Of a stretch of DNA of 12,847 bases, positions 5,075 to 12,419 are shown piece after piece. The translations under genes were made by a program, and so were the position numbers. The DNA is taken from the NCBI GenBank assembly GCA_014361085.1, contig JACIWG010000038.1, forward strand, positions 1 through 12,847, written 5' to 3'. How positions within the stretch are numbered: the first letter of the stretch is position 1; each line of letters opens with the position of its first letter. The notes beneath the pieces are model-generated. The model was not told where the DNA came from, did not search any database, and was given only the letters and a program-made list of their open reading frames with translations. This DNA is from Nitrososphaeria archaeon (GTDB taxonomy: Archaea; Thermoproteota; Nitrososphaeria; JACIWG01).

Positions 5075-6103
5075 GTGTTTAAGCCTGTTACATTAGTTTG
5101 GATCAACTATAATTCTATAAATTTTATAGATTTGGTTCTAAAGTCTTTGAAGTCATTGCATGAGTTAGATTATCCTAAACTTTCTATTCTAGTACTAGAC
5201 AATTGTTCGAATGATGGAAGTGATAGGATTTTGAGAGAAAATGTGGAGAGGATTGATAAGAGGGGGGTTATGAGGTTTTACAGAAGTTCCCGAAATTATG
5301 GGTATGCTGGCGGAAACCTTTTAGGATACCTTCTTAACGGAGAAAGCGAGTACTTTACTGTAGTTAACGATGATGTTATAGTTGAAAATGAAAGCCTACT
5401 GAATATGGTAGAGTTTCTTGAAAATGATATGAGTGCTGGTGCTGTTCAAGGCCTTTTAAGATTTCCTAATGGGACTATAAATTGTGCAGGCCACCTTCTA
5501 GACGAGTTTCTAGTATCCTACGCTATAGGGTTAGGGAAGAGAAACCATTCTTACGTGAAACATCCCCATAATGTGACCTACACGTGTGGAGCATATTCTG
5601 TTTACAGGATTAAGGCCCTAAGGAAACTTGGTGAAATCTATTTTCCAGAAGCATTCGGGTACTTGGATGATGACCTAATAGGCTTAAGGTTGTGGAGTTT
5701 AGGCTATAGGTCAAAGTATGTTCCAGTTGAAACAGGAACACATTATGGTGGAACCACATTCACAAAATATAATATGTTGGCTGACGAATGTAATGTTAGA
5801 AACAGGCTTATTTTCAGGCTTATAGCAGAATGTAGGTTCAAAAAACTTGCTTTACCAGCATCAATTTTTAGACTTATCCCAGCAATGGTGGGAAAGAAAT
5901 CCATAGAGAGCGTGTCGAGAGCGATAGTATATGGAATAAACTATGCACGAGAGAGAAGGAGGAGAGGTTGTAGGATAAAAGTTGATAATGCACCATTGAT
6001 AAGGCTAACACCATTAGAGATTATAGCTCACACAATTTTACCGAATAGGTTAAGCAAAAGGCTTGTGATAAAAAGGTTAGAGGACAAGATTCCCTTAGGG
6101 TAA
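5075..6103 (+). CDS. Family 2 glycosyltransferase (possible rhamnosyltransferase)
   Basis: A 342-residue GT-A fold transferase that probably moves a sugar from a nucleotide donor to a growing glycan on the cytoplasmic face. Residues 6-20 (TLVWINYNSINFIDL) and 38-47 (ILVLDNCSND) form the nucleotide-binding start of the fold. Residues 71-81 are SSRNYGYAGGN, typical of the WbbL/rhamnosyltransferase-like GT2 branch. VVNDDVIV (96-103) is the DxD-type metal and sugar-nucleotide site. YLDDDLIGLRLWSLGY (196-211) is the acidic catalytic segment. The last 100 residues are basic and may lie on the membrane. Start is GTG 5075; an in-frame GTG further up meets TGA at once. It is a paralogue of the broken gene at 10497-11594. 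It converges with rmlD, with only seven bases between the stop codons. Rhamnose as donor sugar is inferred from the rml neighbours. Confidence 0.85.
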   Translation: MFKPVTLVWINYNSINFIDLVLKSLKSLHELDYPKLSILVLDNCSNDGSDRILRENVERIDKRGVMRFYRSSRNYGYAGGNLLGYLLNGESEYFTVVNDDVIVENESLLNMVEFLENDMSAGAVQGLLRFPNGTINCAGHLLDEFLVSYAIGLGKRNHSYVKHPHNVTYTCGAYSVYRIKALRKLGEIYFPEAFGYLDDDLIGLRLWSLGYRSKYVPVETGTHYGGTTFTKYNMLADECNVRNRLIFRLIAECRFKKLALPASIFRLIPAMVGKKSIESVSRAIVYGINYARERRRRGCRIKVDNAPLIRLTPLEIIAHTILPNRLSKRLVIKRLEDKIPLG

Positions 6104-6107
6104 AAAA
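6102..6107 (-). terminator. T6 run at the 3' end of rmlD
   Basis: On the minus strand TTTTTT follows three bases after the rmlD stop, a possible archaeal T-rich terminator. It overlaps the stop codon of the convergent glycosyltransferase, so both transcripts must overlap at their ends. Confidence 0.35.
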
Positions 6108-6110
6108 GGT

Positions 6111-7010
6111 TTAAAAGAAGCCCATTTCATGCTTCAACCTTTTTAGAGAAGTTTGTATGTCTAGGGGTTTGCTTTTTAGTATCCTTAATGCCTTAACGAT
6201 ATTTAGTGACGAGTCCTTTGGCCTCTGTGCTGTCCAAGAGATTTTGTCTGATGTTGTCGGCATTATTAGATTTTTTTCTAGGCTAAATGTTTCTGCAACA
6301 AGTTTTGAGAAATCGTGTCTGCTTATTCTTGTCGCTCCAGCCAAATGATATGTTCCAGTCATCCTTTTTTCTATTATTTCTGACAGCATTTCTGCAAGGT
6401 TTGTGTTATGTGTTGGAGAATTGTATTGGTCTACTACAACGTTTACTACTTCACCTTTCCTAAGCTTCTCTATTATCCATAGGACAAAGTTTGTTTTTCC
6501 TGACGCTGGAACAGAACCGTAAATGACGCTTGTTCTCGCGATACAGTATTCTTTAAGCATGCCTTTCACTTCCTCTTCACCTTTAAGTTTTGTGTAACCG
6601 TAGTAGTTTATTGGCTCAGGCACATCGTCTTCACAGTACATGCCTCTATCACCTTTAAACACATAGTCTGTTGAAATGTATACGAGAAAAGCATTATACT
6701 TTTTTGATAGTTTTACAATGTTTTTTGTTCCAATAACGTTTGTTTTCCATGCAAGTTCTCTTTTAAGTTCGCATGCGTCAACGTTTGTTAATGCTGCGGC
6801 ATGGACGACAGCATCTGGTTTTGAGACTTCAAAAACTTTTTCCACATCGTTTTCGTTTGATATATCTAATTTTATTGGAATCCCATATTCTGGCCTGTTG
6901 CCAAGGTATCCGGAATAAACGTTATAGCCTTTGCCTACAAGAATGTTTGTAAGCTTTGAGCCGAGTAGGCCGCTTGCTCCAGTAACTAGAATGTTCATGG
7001 CCGCTACCAT
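6111..7010 (-). CDS. rmlD: dTDP-4-dehydrorhamnose reductase
   Basis: Last step of dTDP-L-rhamnose synthesis: NAD(P)H reduction of dTDP-4-dehydro-L-rhamnose. The 299-residue frame has the extended SDR hallmarks. GASGLLG (11-17) binds the cofactor, DAVVHAAALTNVDACE (66-81) is the family signature, YISTDYVFKG (111-120) holds the active-site Thr and Asp, YYGYTK (136-141) is the catalytic YxxxK, and ARTSVIYG (158-165) and the NSPTHNTNLA region (197-206) bind substrate. Length is normal. The longest start, ATG 7010, overlaps the rmlB stop (ATGGTAG). ATG 6998 gives MNILVTGASG, closer to the family N-terminus, and would leave a 5-nt gap like that between rmlC and rmlB. I cannot decide between them. 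It is the last gene of the rmlC-rmlB-rmlD unit. Confidence 0.95.
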   Translation of the reverse strand: MVAAMNILVTGASGLLGSKLTNILVGKGYNVYSGYLGNRPEYGIPIKLDISNENDVEKVFEVSKPDAVVHAAALTNVDACELKRELAWKTNVIGTKNIVKLSKKYNAFLVYISTDYVFKGDRGMYCEDDVPEPINYYGYTKLKGEEEVKGMLKEYCIARTSVIYGSVPASGKTNFVLWIIEKLRKGEVVNVVVDQYNSPTHNTNLAEMLSEIIEKRMTGTYHLAGATRISRHDFSKLVAETFSLEKNLIMPTTSDKISWTAQRPKDSSLNIVKALRILKSKPLDIQTSLKRLKHEMGFF

Positions 7011-8005
7011 TTAAGCTTCCATGGTGTTGGATGCAGGATTCGTTCGTCAGCTAACGGCTTCCACCACCACTCGTTTTCCACATACCATTCTATTGTACCT
7101 TTTAAAGCGTCCTCGAACCTGTGCTTTGGCTTCCAGCCTAGTTCCCTAAATATTTTGTTCGAGTTCAGGCTATATCTTATATCATGTCCAGGCCTGTCCT
7201 CAACAAACTCTATAAGGTTCCTAGGCTTATTTAGCAAGTCTAGAATTTTTTCGACAACATTAATGTTTGCAAGCTCATTTCCTCCTGAAACATTGTATAC
7301 TTCACCAGCCCTACCATTAAATAGAATCCTGTCCACGGCTTCACAGTGGTCTAGCACATATATCCAGTCTCTAACATTTTTTCCAGTACCATATACTGGA
7401 ACCTTTAAGTTCAACATTGCCCTTATAACTGTTTTTGGAATAAGCTTTTCAGGAAACTGGTATGGGCCAAAGTTGTTTGTGCACCTGCTTATGGTAACAT
7501 TTATGCCATATGTTCTATAGTATGCTAGACATAGGAGGTCAGCGCACGCTTTCGAGGCAGCGTAGGGGCTTGAAGGCTTAAGCCTATCATCCTCTATGAA
7601 GGAGCCATCTAAAACATCGCCATAAACTTCATCAGTTGATATGTGATGGAATCTTATATTTTTTCCAGAATTTCTTATGGCCTCAAGAATCACTAGCACA
7701 CCTTCCACATTACTTTTGAAGAATGGTTGTGGATCAACAATGCTTCTGTCAACATGTGATTCTGCTGCAAAGTTGACTATAGCATCAACCTCTCTTACTA
7801 TATTATTCATCAGTCTTGTGTCGGTTATGCTTCCTTTCACAAACCTGTATCTTCTATCATCTTCTATTTCTCTCAAGTTGTTTATGTTTGAGCCATATGA
7901 AAGGTTGTCTACGTTGATGATTCTAATATCATCGTATTTTTTGAGCATGTATTTTATGAAATTGCTTCCTATGAAGCCACAGCCTCCAGTTACCAGGATA
8001 TGCAA
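7004..8005 (-). CDS. rmlB: dTDP-glucose 4,6-dehydratase
   Basis: Converts dTDP-glucose to dTDP-4-dehydro-6-deoxyglucose using bound NAD+. The 333 residues are full length for the family. GGCGFIGS (7-14) is the dinucleotide loop, FAAESHVDRSI (79-89) is diagnostic for RmlB, STDEVYGD (123-130) holds the catalytic Thr, Asp and Glu, and SPYAASKA (146-153) holds the Tyr/Lys pair. TNNFGPYQFPEKLIP (176-190) and GKNVRDWIYVLDH (208-220) bind the nucleotide sugar. The start is TTG 8003-8005; an AGGTGA lies 5 nt upstream and contains the rmlC stop codon, so translation is likely coupled. It overlaps the longest rmlD start by 7 nt. No oddities. Confidence 0.97.
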   Translation of the reverse strand: MHILVTGGCGFIGSNFIKYMLKKYDDIRIINVDNLSYGSNINNLREIEDDRRYRFVKGSITDTRLMNNIVREVDAIVNFAAESHVDRSIVDPQPFFKSNVEGVLVILEAIRNSGKNIRFHHISTDEVYGDVLDGSFIEDDRLKPSSPYAASKACADLLCLAYYRTYGINVTISRCTNNFGPYQFPEKLIPKTVIRAMLNLKVPVYGTGKNVRDWIYVLDHCEAVDRILFNGRAGEVYNVSGGNELANINVVEKILDLLNKPRNLIEFVEDRPGHDIRYSLNSNKIFRELGWKPKHRFEDALKGTIEWYVENEWWWKPLADERILHPTPWKLKW

Positions 8006-8010
8006 TTATT

Positions 8011-8016
8011 TCACCT
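8011..8016 (-). promoter_or_regulatory. Ribosome binding site of rmlB overlapping the rmlC stop
   Basis: The minus strand reads AGGTGA, a good match to the archaeal anti-SD complement, with 5 nt to the TTG start at 8005. Its TGA is the stop codon of rmlC. It supports the TTG start and indicates that internal operon genes use SD-led initiation, while the first gene appears leaderless. Confidence 0.75.
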
Positions 8017-8535
8017 GTGTACTGGATAGAACCAGTTCCAAGCCTTATTACATCTTGGATCATCACTTCTACCATTAATTTTCTCTGGAACAATATGGGG
8101 GTCATCCCAGGGCCTTCTAACCTCATCAGGTTTCTCGTAATCGTATAGTCTGTTCACAAAATATATGAGGTACGCTGGCTCCGGGCCTACAACCTTGAAG
8201 CCGTGCCAGTAGTGTCCCGGAACCCTTAGAAGCTGCATCCTGTCCTCAGACAATATAACTTCAACCATTTGAGACTCTTTTTCATCGTATGCGCAAACTT
8301 TTATAGAACCCTTTATTGCAAGAAAATAGTCTACCTGGCCTCTTTCATGCCTATGCCATGCTCTAACAATGTTAGGATATGTTATCGAAAAGTTCGCCTG
8401 CACTATAGAATCTTCCCCCAAAAGGTTTTTCCAGTCCACGCGAAAGATTTCAGTGAAAACGCCGCGCTCGTCAGGAAATCTTGTAAGCTCAAAAAGCCTT
8501 ACACCTGGTAGAGAAAGTTCCTTTACATGATTCAT
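8011..8535 (-). CDS. rmlC: dTDP-4-dehydrorhamnose 3,5-epimerase
   Basis: Epimerises C3 and C5 of dTDP-4-dehydro-6-deoxyglucose before RmlD acts. The 174-residue cupin has the expected sites. FPDERGVFTEIFR (20-32) is the substrate Arg loop, RAWHRHERGQVDYF (58-71) contains the catalytic His and following Asp, PGHYWHGFKV (106-115) is the second cupin motif, and YDYEKPDE (131-138) contains the catalytic Tyr. RRPWDDP (140-146) closes the site. Its ATG 8535 sits about 27 nt from the TATA centre in the 68-bp repeat, consistent with a leaderless message for rmlC-rmlB-rmlD. Between it and rmlA lies a TA pair, so this unit seems to be transcribed apart from rmlA. Confidence 0.95.
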   Translation of the reverse strand: MNHVKELSLPGVRLFELTRFPDERGVFTEIFRVDWKNLLGEDSIVQANFSITYPNIVRAWHRHERGQVDYFLAIKGSIKVCAYDEKESQMVEVILSEDRMQLLRVPGHYWHGFKVVGPEPAYLIYFVNRLYDYEKPDEVRRPWDDPHIVPEKINGRSDDPRCNKAWNWFYPVHR

Positions 8536-8588
8536 AATCGAATGTTTTTAAGGTAAGCTAATAAGTTTATCGCTTAACCTAAAAGATT
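8521..8588 (-). repeat. 68-bp repeat, copy 2 (native rmlC promoter and start)
   Basis: Matches 4711-4778 with three differences, in direct orientation, 3,810 bases apart. This copy is in its functional context, covering the first codons of rmlC, its ATG and its promoter, so it is the probable source of the other copy. Confidence 0.9.
8558..8565 (-). promoter_or_regulatory. Putative TATA box of rmlC-rmlB-rmlD
   Basis: The minus strand reads CGATAAACTTATTAG with CTTATTAG as TATA part, centred about 27 nt before ATG 8535. This spacing places the transcription start at or next to the start codon, so the message is probably leaderless. The element is conserved in the second copy of the repeat. 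Confidence 0.55.
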
Positions 8589-8618
8589 TTGAGGATGAAA
8601 TGTAAGTTTGAACAGTTC

Positions 8619-9042
8619 CTACACTTGTATTCCTAGTTTTGAAAGAGGGTCTATTAGATCGGAAGCTGAGAAGACTTCGACTCTATTCTGATTCTTGAAT
8701 TCCTTTTCGTTCGACCATATTGGAGAGTTTAAGGCGAGTGCTAAAGCAAAACATGGAATGTCCCCTTCATGTGAGACCAGCTTTTTAGCTTCTCCAGCAT
8801 ATTGCCTTATTTCTTCATCCTCTACTGTTTCCACGAAAATCCTGATTTCATCCAAGGTTTTAAAAAATTCTTCGGCATTAATGTTAGCCTTAACGCAAAA
8901 TCCCCTTTATGCTTAAAAAGTTCGTCAAACCTTGACCTTAAAGTATAGAATTCGAATAAATCAACCATTGTTATGATTTTTCTAGTAGCAGAATCTTTTT
9001 AAAAAATGAGAACATGATGTTAGTGTCAACAGTTAATTTCAA
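8619..9042 (-). pseudogene. PIN-domain toxin (VapC-like), two frameshifts
   Basis: From TTG 9042 the minus strand reads LKLTVDTNIMFSFFKK, the normal start of this PIN family (Asp in VDTN). Here the A5 run at 8996-9000 (T on the plus strand) must gain one base to continue as DSATRKIITMVDLFEFYTLR. A second lost base at 8897-8900 joins to VKANINAEEFFKTLDEIRIF, then EGDIPCFALALALNSPIWSN with its conserved Asp, and RVEVFSASDLI. Repaired length is about 140 residues. It is the same family as the pseudogene at 1700-2104. The piece from 8855 to 8619 is still open from an ATG, but it lacks the first catalytic Asp and so should be inactive. The gene lies between rmlA and rmlC and appears to be inserted into an rml cluster. 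Confidence 0.85.
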
Positions 9043-9096
9043 AAAATGTTCACTAACATCATTTAGAGAAAAGAGCTGGTGGTTGAAAGCATCACA

Positions 9097-9354
9097 TTAT
9101 ATCCATCCCTTTTCTTTCCAAAGCTTTAAAGACATCCTGTTGACTTCCCTGCCCAGAGTTAAACATTCATCTTCCGTTAGATTACTTTTAGCGAACCTTT
9201 TATCCCATTCCTTCAGCATCAGTTCTCTGGCAAGCCTAAGCCACACAACCACATCAATATCCTTCTTCAGCTTGGCCAAAAGCTCCTCACTGACCTCCAT
9301 GGGAATCTTTACAATAATCTCAGCCAAACCTAGCACCAGCCAATTAGAAGACAA
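9097..9354 (-). CDS. Antitoxin of PIN-type TA pair 2
   Basis: A charged protein of up to 85 residues upstream of the PIN toxin. It contains LAEIIVKIPMEVSEELLAKL, the same short strand and helix seen at the start of the antitoxin at 2101-2352, and ends with MSLKLWKEKGWI. The open frame starts at TTG 9354, but GTG 9336 or TTG 9327 gives a better family-like N-terminus. A TATA-like CTTTATTG at about 9358-9365 lies some 25-34 nt before those inner starts, so the true start is probably one of them. The frame is intact. The toxin starts 54 bases downstream and, unusually, in the same frame, separated by the stop and 18 open codons. Confidence 0.65.
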   Translation of the reverse strand: MSSNWLVLGLAEIIVKIPMEVSEELLAKLKKDIDVVVWLRLARELMLKEWDKRFAKSNLTEDECLTLGREVNRMSLKLWKEKGWI

Positions 9355-9374
9355 TCAATAAAGGTTTTACTTGC

Positions 9375-9381
9375 AAAAAAA
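9375..9381 (-). terminator. T7 run after rmlA
   Basis: On the minus strand TTTTTTT begins two bases after the rmlA stop codon (9384-9386). A T-rich run just past a stop is a typical archaeal terminator and would separate rmlA from the TA pair. Confidence 0.5.
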
Positions 9382-9383
9382 CT

Positions 9384-10442
9384 TTAAAGTTCTATTTCAG
9401 AATAGTCTCCCACATGAAGTTTTACAGCATTTCTCACCCTGTTCTTGAATATTTTAGCGTTCTTTCCAACAAGACTCTCTTCAAGCCTATCAACATCTCT
9501 TACTATAGCATTATCTAATATTATAGAATATTCTATTGAACTGTTCAATATGCTTACATTGTCTCCTATGCTAGTGTATGGGCCGATAAAGGAATCTTCT
9601 ATAACACAGTTTCTACCTATTACTGCTGGACCACGTACAGTACTGTTTACAAGCTTGCTTCCTTCACCAAGAGAAACTCTACCTTCAACCTTAGATTCTA
9701 CAACAGTGCCAAAAATTTCCCTTACAATATGCTCATCTAATATTAGTGAGTTAGCATATAGGATGTCATCTTTTTTGCCAGTGTCAAGCCACCAGCCTTC
9801 AACAAAACTGTAGCCAACATTATAGCCTCTCTCAAGCATAAGCTGCAGTGCATCCGTAATCTCAAGTTCACCCCTCCAGCTTGGCCTCAAATCCTTTATC
9901 ACATCAAATACTGTTGGCTTGAAAAAGTATACTCCAACAAGAGCGTACTTGCTTGGTGGAACCTTAGGCTTCTCCACGAGAGCAACAAGCTTTTTTCCAT
10001 CAAATTTTGCAACACCAAACTTTGTTGGATCATCAACCTCCTTCAAAAGAATATATGCATCATAGTCTCCTCCAACAAAATTTTCAAGATATCCTCTAAT
10101 ACCATGCTGCAAAAGGTTATCGCCCAAATATAGTATAAAGGAATCTTCTCCAACAAAATCCCTGCACAAGCTTACAGCATGAGCAATACCAAGAGGCTTA
10201 CCCTGAAAAACATATTTGATGCTAACATTAAATCTGCTACCATCACCATAATATTGTTGAACAAGCTCGGGAAAAGTTTCACCCAAAACGATAGCAACAT
10301 CTTTAATACCAGCACTTCTCAAATCTTCTAAAACATATCGGCTAATAGGCTTATTGGCTACAGGAATAAGCTGCTTTGGACCACTAAAGGTTAGAGGCCT
10401 AAGCCTAGTACCAGCACCACCATGTAATATGATACCCTTCAT
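9384..10442 (-). CDS. rmlA: Glucose-1-phosphate thymidylyltransferase, long archaeal form
   Basis: First step of dTDP-rhamnose synthesis: glucose-1-phosphate plus dTTP to dTDP-glucose and pyrophosphate. The N-terminal nucleotidyltransferase domain (1-240) has HGGAGTRLRPLT (7-18), PKQLIPVANKPI (22-33), YLGDNL (105-110, metal-binding Asp108), VEKPK (156-160) and EGWWLDTGKKDD (215-226, second metal Asp220). Residues 250-352 form a left-handed beta-helix with hexapeptide turns (GEGSKLVNSTVRGPAVIGRN region), found in the long form of RmlA and in archaeal sugar nucleotidyltransferases but absent from the short enterobacterial enzyme. Length 352 fits. An own promoter is visible upstream. It is separated from rmlC, rmlB and rmlD by a TA pair, yet clearly serves the same pathway. 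Confidence 0.95.
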   Translation of the reverse strand: MKGIILHGGAGTRLRPLTFSGPKQLIPVANKPISRYVLEDLRSAGIKDVAIVLGETFPELVQQYYGDGSRFNVSIKYVFQGKPLGIAHAVSLCRDFVGEDSFILYLGDNLLQHGIRGYLENFVGGDYDAYILLKEVDDPTKFGVAKFDGKKLVALVEKPKVPPSKYALVGVYFFKPTVFDVIKDLRPSWRGELEITDALQLMLERGYNVGYSFVEGWWLDTGKKDDILYANSLILDEHIVREIFGTVVESKVEGRVSLGEGSKLVNSTVRGPAVIGRNCVIEDSFIGPYTSIGDNVSILNSSIEYSIILDNAIVRDVDRLEESLVGKNAKIFKNRVRNAVKLHVGDYSEIEL

Positions 10443-10465
10443 AACAGAATCTTTTACCTTTTAGC

Positions 10466-10474
10466 CTTTAAAAG
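10466..10474 (-). promoter_or_regulatory. Putative BRE-TATA promoter of rmlA
   Basis: The minus strand reads CCGAAACTTTTAAAGG. The A/T box CTTTTAAAG is centred about 28 nt before ATG 10442, with a purine/A-rich BRE just upstream. It predicts a leaderless rmlA transcript independent of the glycosyltransferase genes. Confidence 0.6.
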
Positions 10475-10496
10475 TTTCGGCTAACATGATCCTATG

Positions 10497-11594
10497 TTAT
10501 AGGTTTACTGGTATAGCATATGGCATTGGACTCGACTTCAGCATGATATCGCTAACGGTCATAAGAGATATTTTGTTCAACAATCTTTTGTAAACTTTTC
10601 TTGGAAAGGGTGTCGAATGCTTTATGTATGTGCTGAATTTTTTTGGAACAATTATTAGCGGACAAAATCTTCCTAATGAATGAAACATGATTTTGTGTGA
10701 GTCAAAGAATGCTTTTGCTAAAAACTTGCCTTTAGCAGCCTGTAAGGGTCTTGTCGGAATTGTGAGAAGAAATCGAATGACTGCGGGTTTCGAATATATT
10801 TTGAGTTTGCCTCTGAAGTAGCTTTTTATTATAGCGTGCCTGTTTCTTGTTGCAAGGTATAGGCCTAGGTTTGAAAACTTTGAAAAGGACTTTGAACATA
10901 ATGGATTCCAACTTCTGTCGGTAGGGCGATGGAGCGGAAGCCGTTAGACCAGAGGCTTAAGGCTAACTCGCTTTCATCCCAGTATGCGAAAATTTTTGTG
11001 AAAAAAATATGTTTTCTCAACCTAAGGACAGGCTTAACCTTTACAGTAAAGCATTCTCCTGAAGCATAAGTTACATATGATAATTTTTTTGGACATTCTG
11101 AAACCTTAAAGTTACAGTATCGTGGAATAATGTCCGTGAAAGAGTCGATGAAGAAGCCTAAGTTTGAAATGTGGTAGCCGTCTTCCTGAAGGTTGTAGCC
11201 GTTAGCTAACAGCACATCATTTCTACCTTCAAGAAATCTTACATGCTCTGTCACAAAATCCATGTTCTTGACCACGTAATCGTTGTTCATGAAAACAGCA
11301 TATTCTGGAAAACCTCTTTCAGAAACATAGTTTTTGAAGCTTAACTCGTTTCCACCAGAATATCCATAATTTTTATTCAACCTTAAAGCGATAATGTCCC
11401 TACCGAACCTTTCACTTATGGCTTCAAAAGCTTCCGTCTGTTGAACAGTTGTCAACTACTACAACATCTAGGTTCGGATACTTGATGCTTAAGGCGCTTT
11501 CTATAGAATTGTAGACGATAGGTTTTAGAAAGTCTACACTATTATAGTTAAGTATTATAACAGCAACCTTAGGATGATAGAACAAAACATTCAC
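10497..11594 (-). pseudogene. Family 2 glycosyltransferase with two homopolymer frameshifts
   Basis: Starting at GTG 11594 the minus strand reads VAVIILNYNSVDFLKPIVYN and VVVVDNCSTDGSF, then meets TGA. One extra T in the run at 11426-11429 shifts the frame. The next 190 residues are open with RLNKNYGYSGGNELSF, VFMNNDYVVKN (metal site) and YWDESELALSLWSNGFRS (acidic segment). A missing T at 10883-10886 shifts it again, and the last 120 residues return to the original frame (LGLYLATRNRHAIIKSYFRG) to TAA 10497. Net change is zero, 365 residues when repaired, with no other stop codon. It is a paralogue of the gene at 5075. It overlaps the upstream gene by GTGA, implying translational coupling. 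Frame 10865-11455 alone keeps the metal site but lacks the first nucleotide-binding strand, so it is likely inactive. Confidence 0.85.
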
Positions 11595-12412
11595 CCTAAA
11601 ATTATTTCATTTATGCTGCTGAAATGTTTACGCCAATCAATCTTCGGTGAAAGACAGCCTTTCTGCATATGGGTAGCTATTGTTGGTTCAGGAGCCCAAA
11701 GGGAATAGGCGCGCTTTTTAGAAAATTTTCTCTCATAGTTTAGGAGAAACATCAGCCTACGAAGGTAACTTGGATGGTAGTTTACTTTAATAAAATTTTT
11801 GACCGGAAGCTTGCGTGTTAAAAGATGCCACATAAAATGGTCTCCAACATCCTTATACGACTCTAGTACCAAACATGTTTCATCTAAAATATTTTTTCTT
11901 GTCATGAAAGTGCAGCATGTTGACATAACATTCTTCCACAACCTTCCACCATAGTTGAAGGATACGATCTTATAAGGGTGAATGTCTCTTCTGAAATGGT
12001 AGTCTGGGTGATCGTATGGGCTTAAAAAGTCTATAAAAGATTTTTTAGACATAAGTTCAAGCATTTCCTTGATAGAGTCTATGTAAAAGTAGTCGTCTTC
12101 AGCAAAATAAACATATTCTGAAGAAGCATGAGTTGATAAAAGAAAAATTTGAAGCAGGAAAGTTGCACTGTTTCCAATCATGTAAACATTCAAAATCTTC
12201 AAAACATTTCCACCAACATTTTCTCTAAAAATTTTTTCAAAAGATTTCGGGCAACCGTCTAAAATCACGAAAAGCTCAAAGTCTAAACCATCCAAAGCCC
12301 TTAAAAGGGATTTGAAACAAACTTTAACCAGATCATATTTTGACCTAAAATAAACCTGCTTACTGTTTAAATTTGGAGCAACCCTGAGGGCGACAGAAAC
12401 ACTATAGTCCAA
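11591..12412 (-). CDS. GT-A glycosyltransferase with an EDD motif
   Basis: A 273-residue soluble-looking transferase in the polysaccharide block. Residues 3-10 (YSVSVALR) and 45-53 (FELFVILDG) fit the alternating strands of a GT-A nucleotide-binding fold. NVYMIGNSATFLLQIF (75-90) precedes YVYFAEDDYFY (100-110), the metal-binding EDD. Later WKNVMSTCCTFMTRKNI and DVGDHFMWHLLTRKLP suggest an acceptor and catalytic region. The start is TTG 12410-12412, supported by GGTGA seven bases upstream and by an in-frame TAG further up. It ends in GTGA shared with the next gene. I do not recognise a precise subfamily or donor; the EDDY arrangement resembles unclassified GT2-like transferases found in surface-glycan clusters. 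Confidence 0.75.
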   Translation of the reverse strand: MDYSVSVALRVAPNLNSKQVYFRSKYDLVKVCFKSLLRALDGLDFELFVILDGCPKSFEKIFRENVGGNVLKILNVYMIGNSATFLLQIFLLSTHASSEYVYFAEDDYFYIDSIKEMLELMSKKSFIDFLSPYDHPDYHFRRDIHPYKIVSFNYGGRLWKNVMSTCCTFMTRKNILDETCLVLESYKDVGDHFMWHLLTRKLPVKNFIKVNYHPSYLRRLMFLLNYERKFSKKRAYSLWAPEPTIATHMQKGCLSPKIDWRKHFSSINEIILG

Positions 12413-12419
12413 AAATTTT

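Noticed and set aside
7155..8126. Several open frames opposite or beside rmlB and rmlC
   Set aside because: They lie fully across strongly supported rml genes and have no family features.
526..11594. All frameshifts explained as homopolymer sequencing errors
   Set aside because: Not ruled out, but runs of seven or eight identical bases in rmlD and near other intact genes are in frame, and two lesions (TAG codons, lost start) are substitutions.
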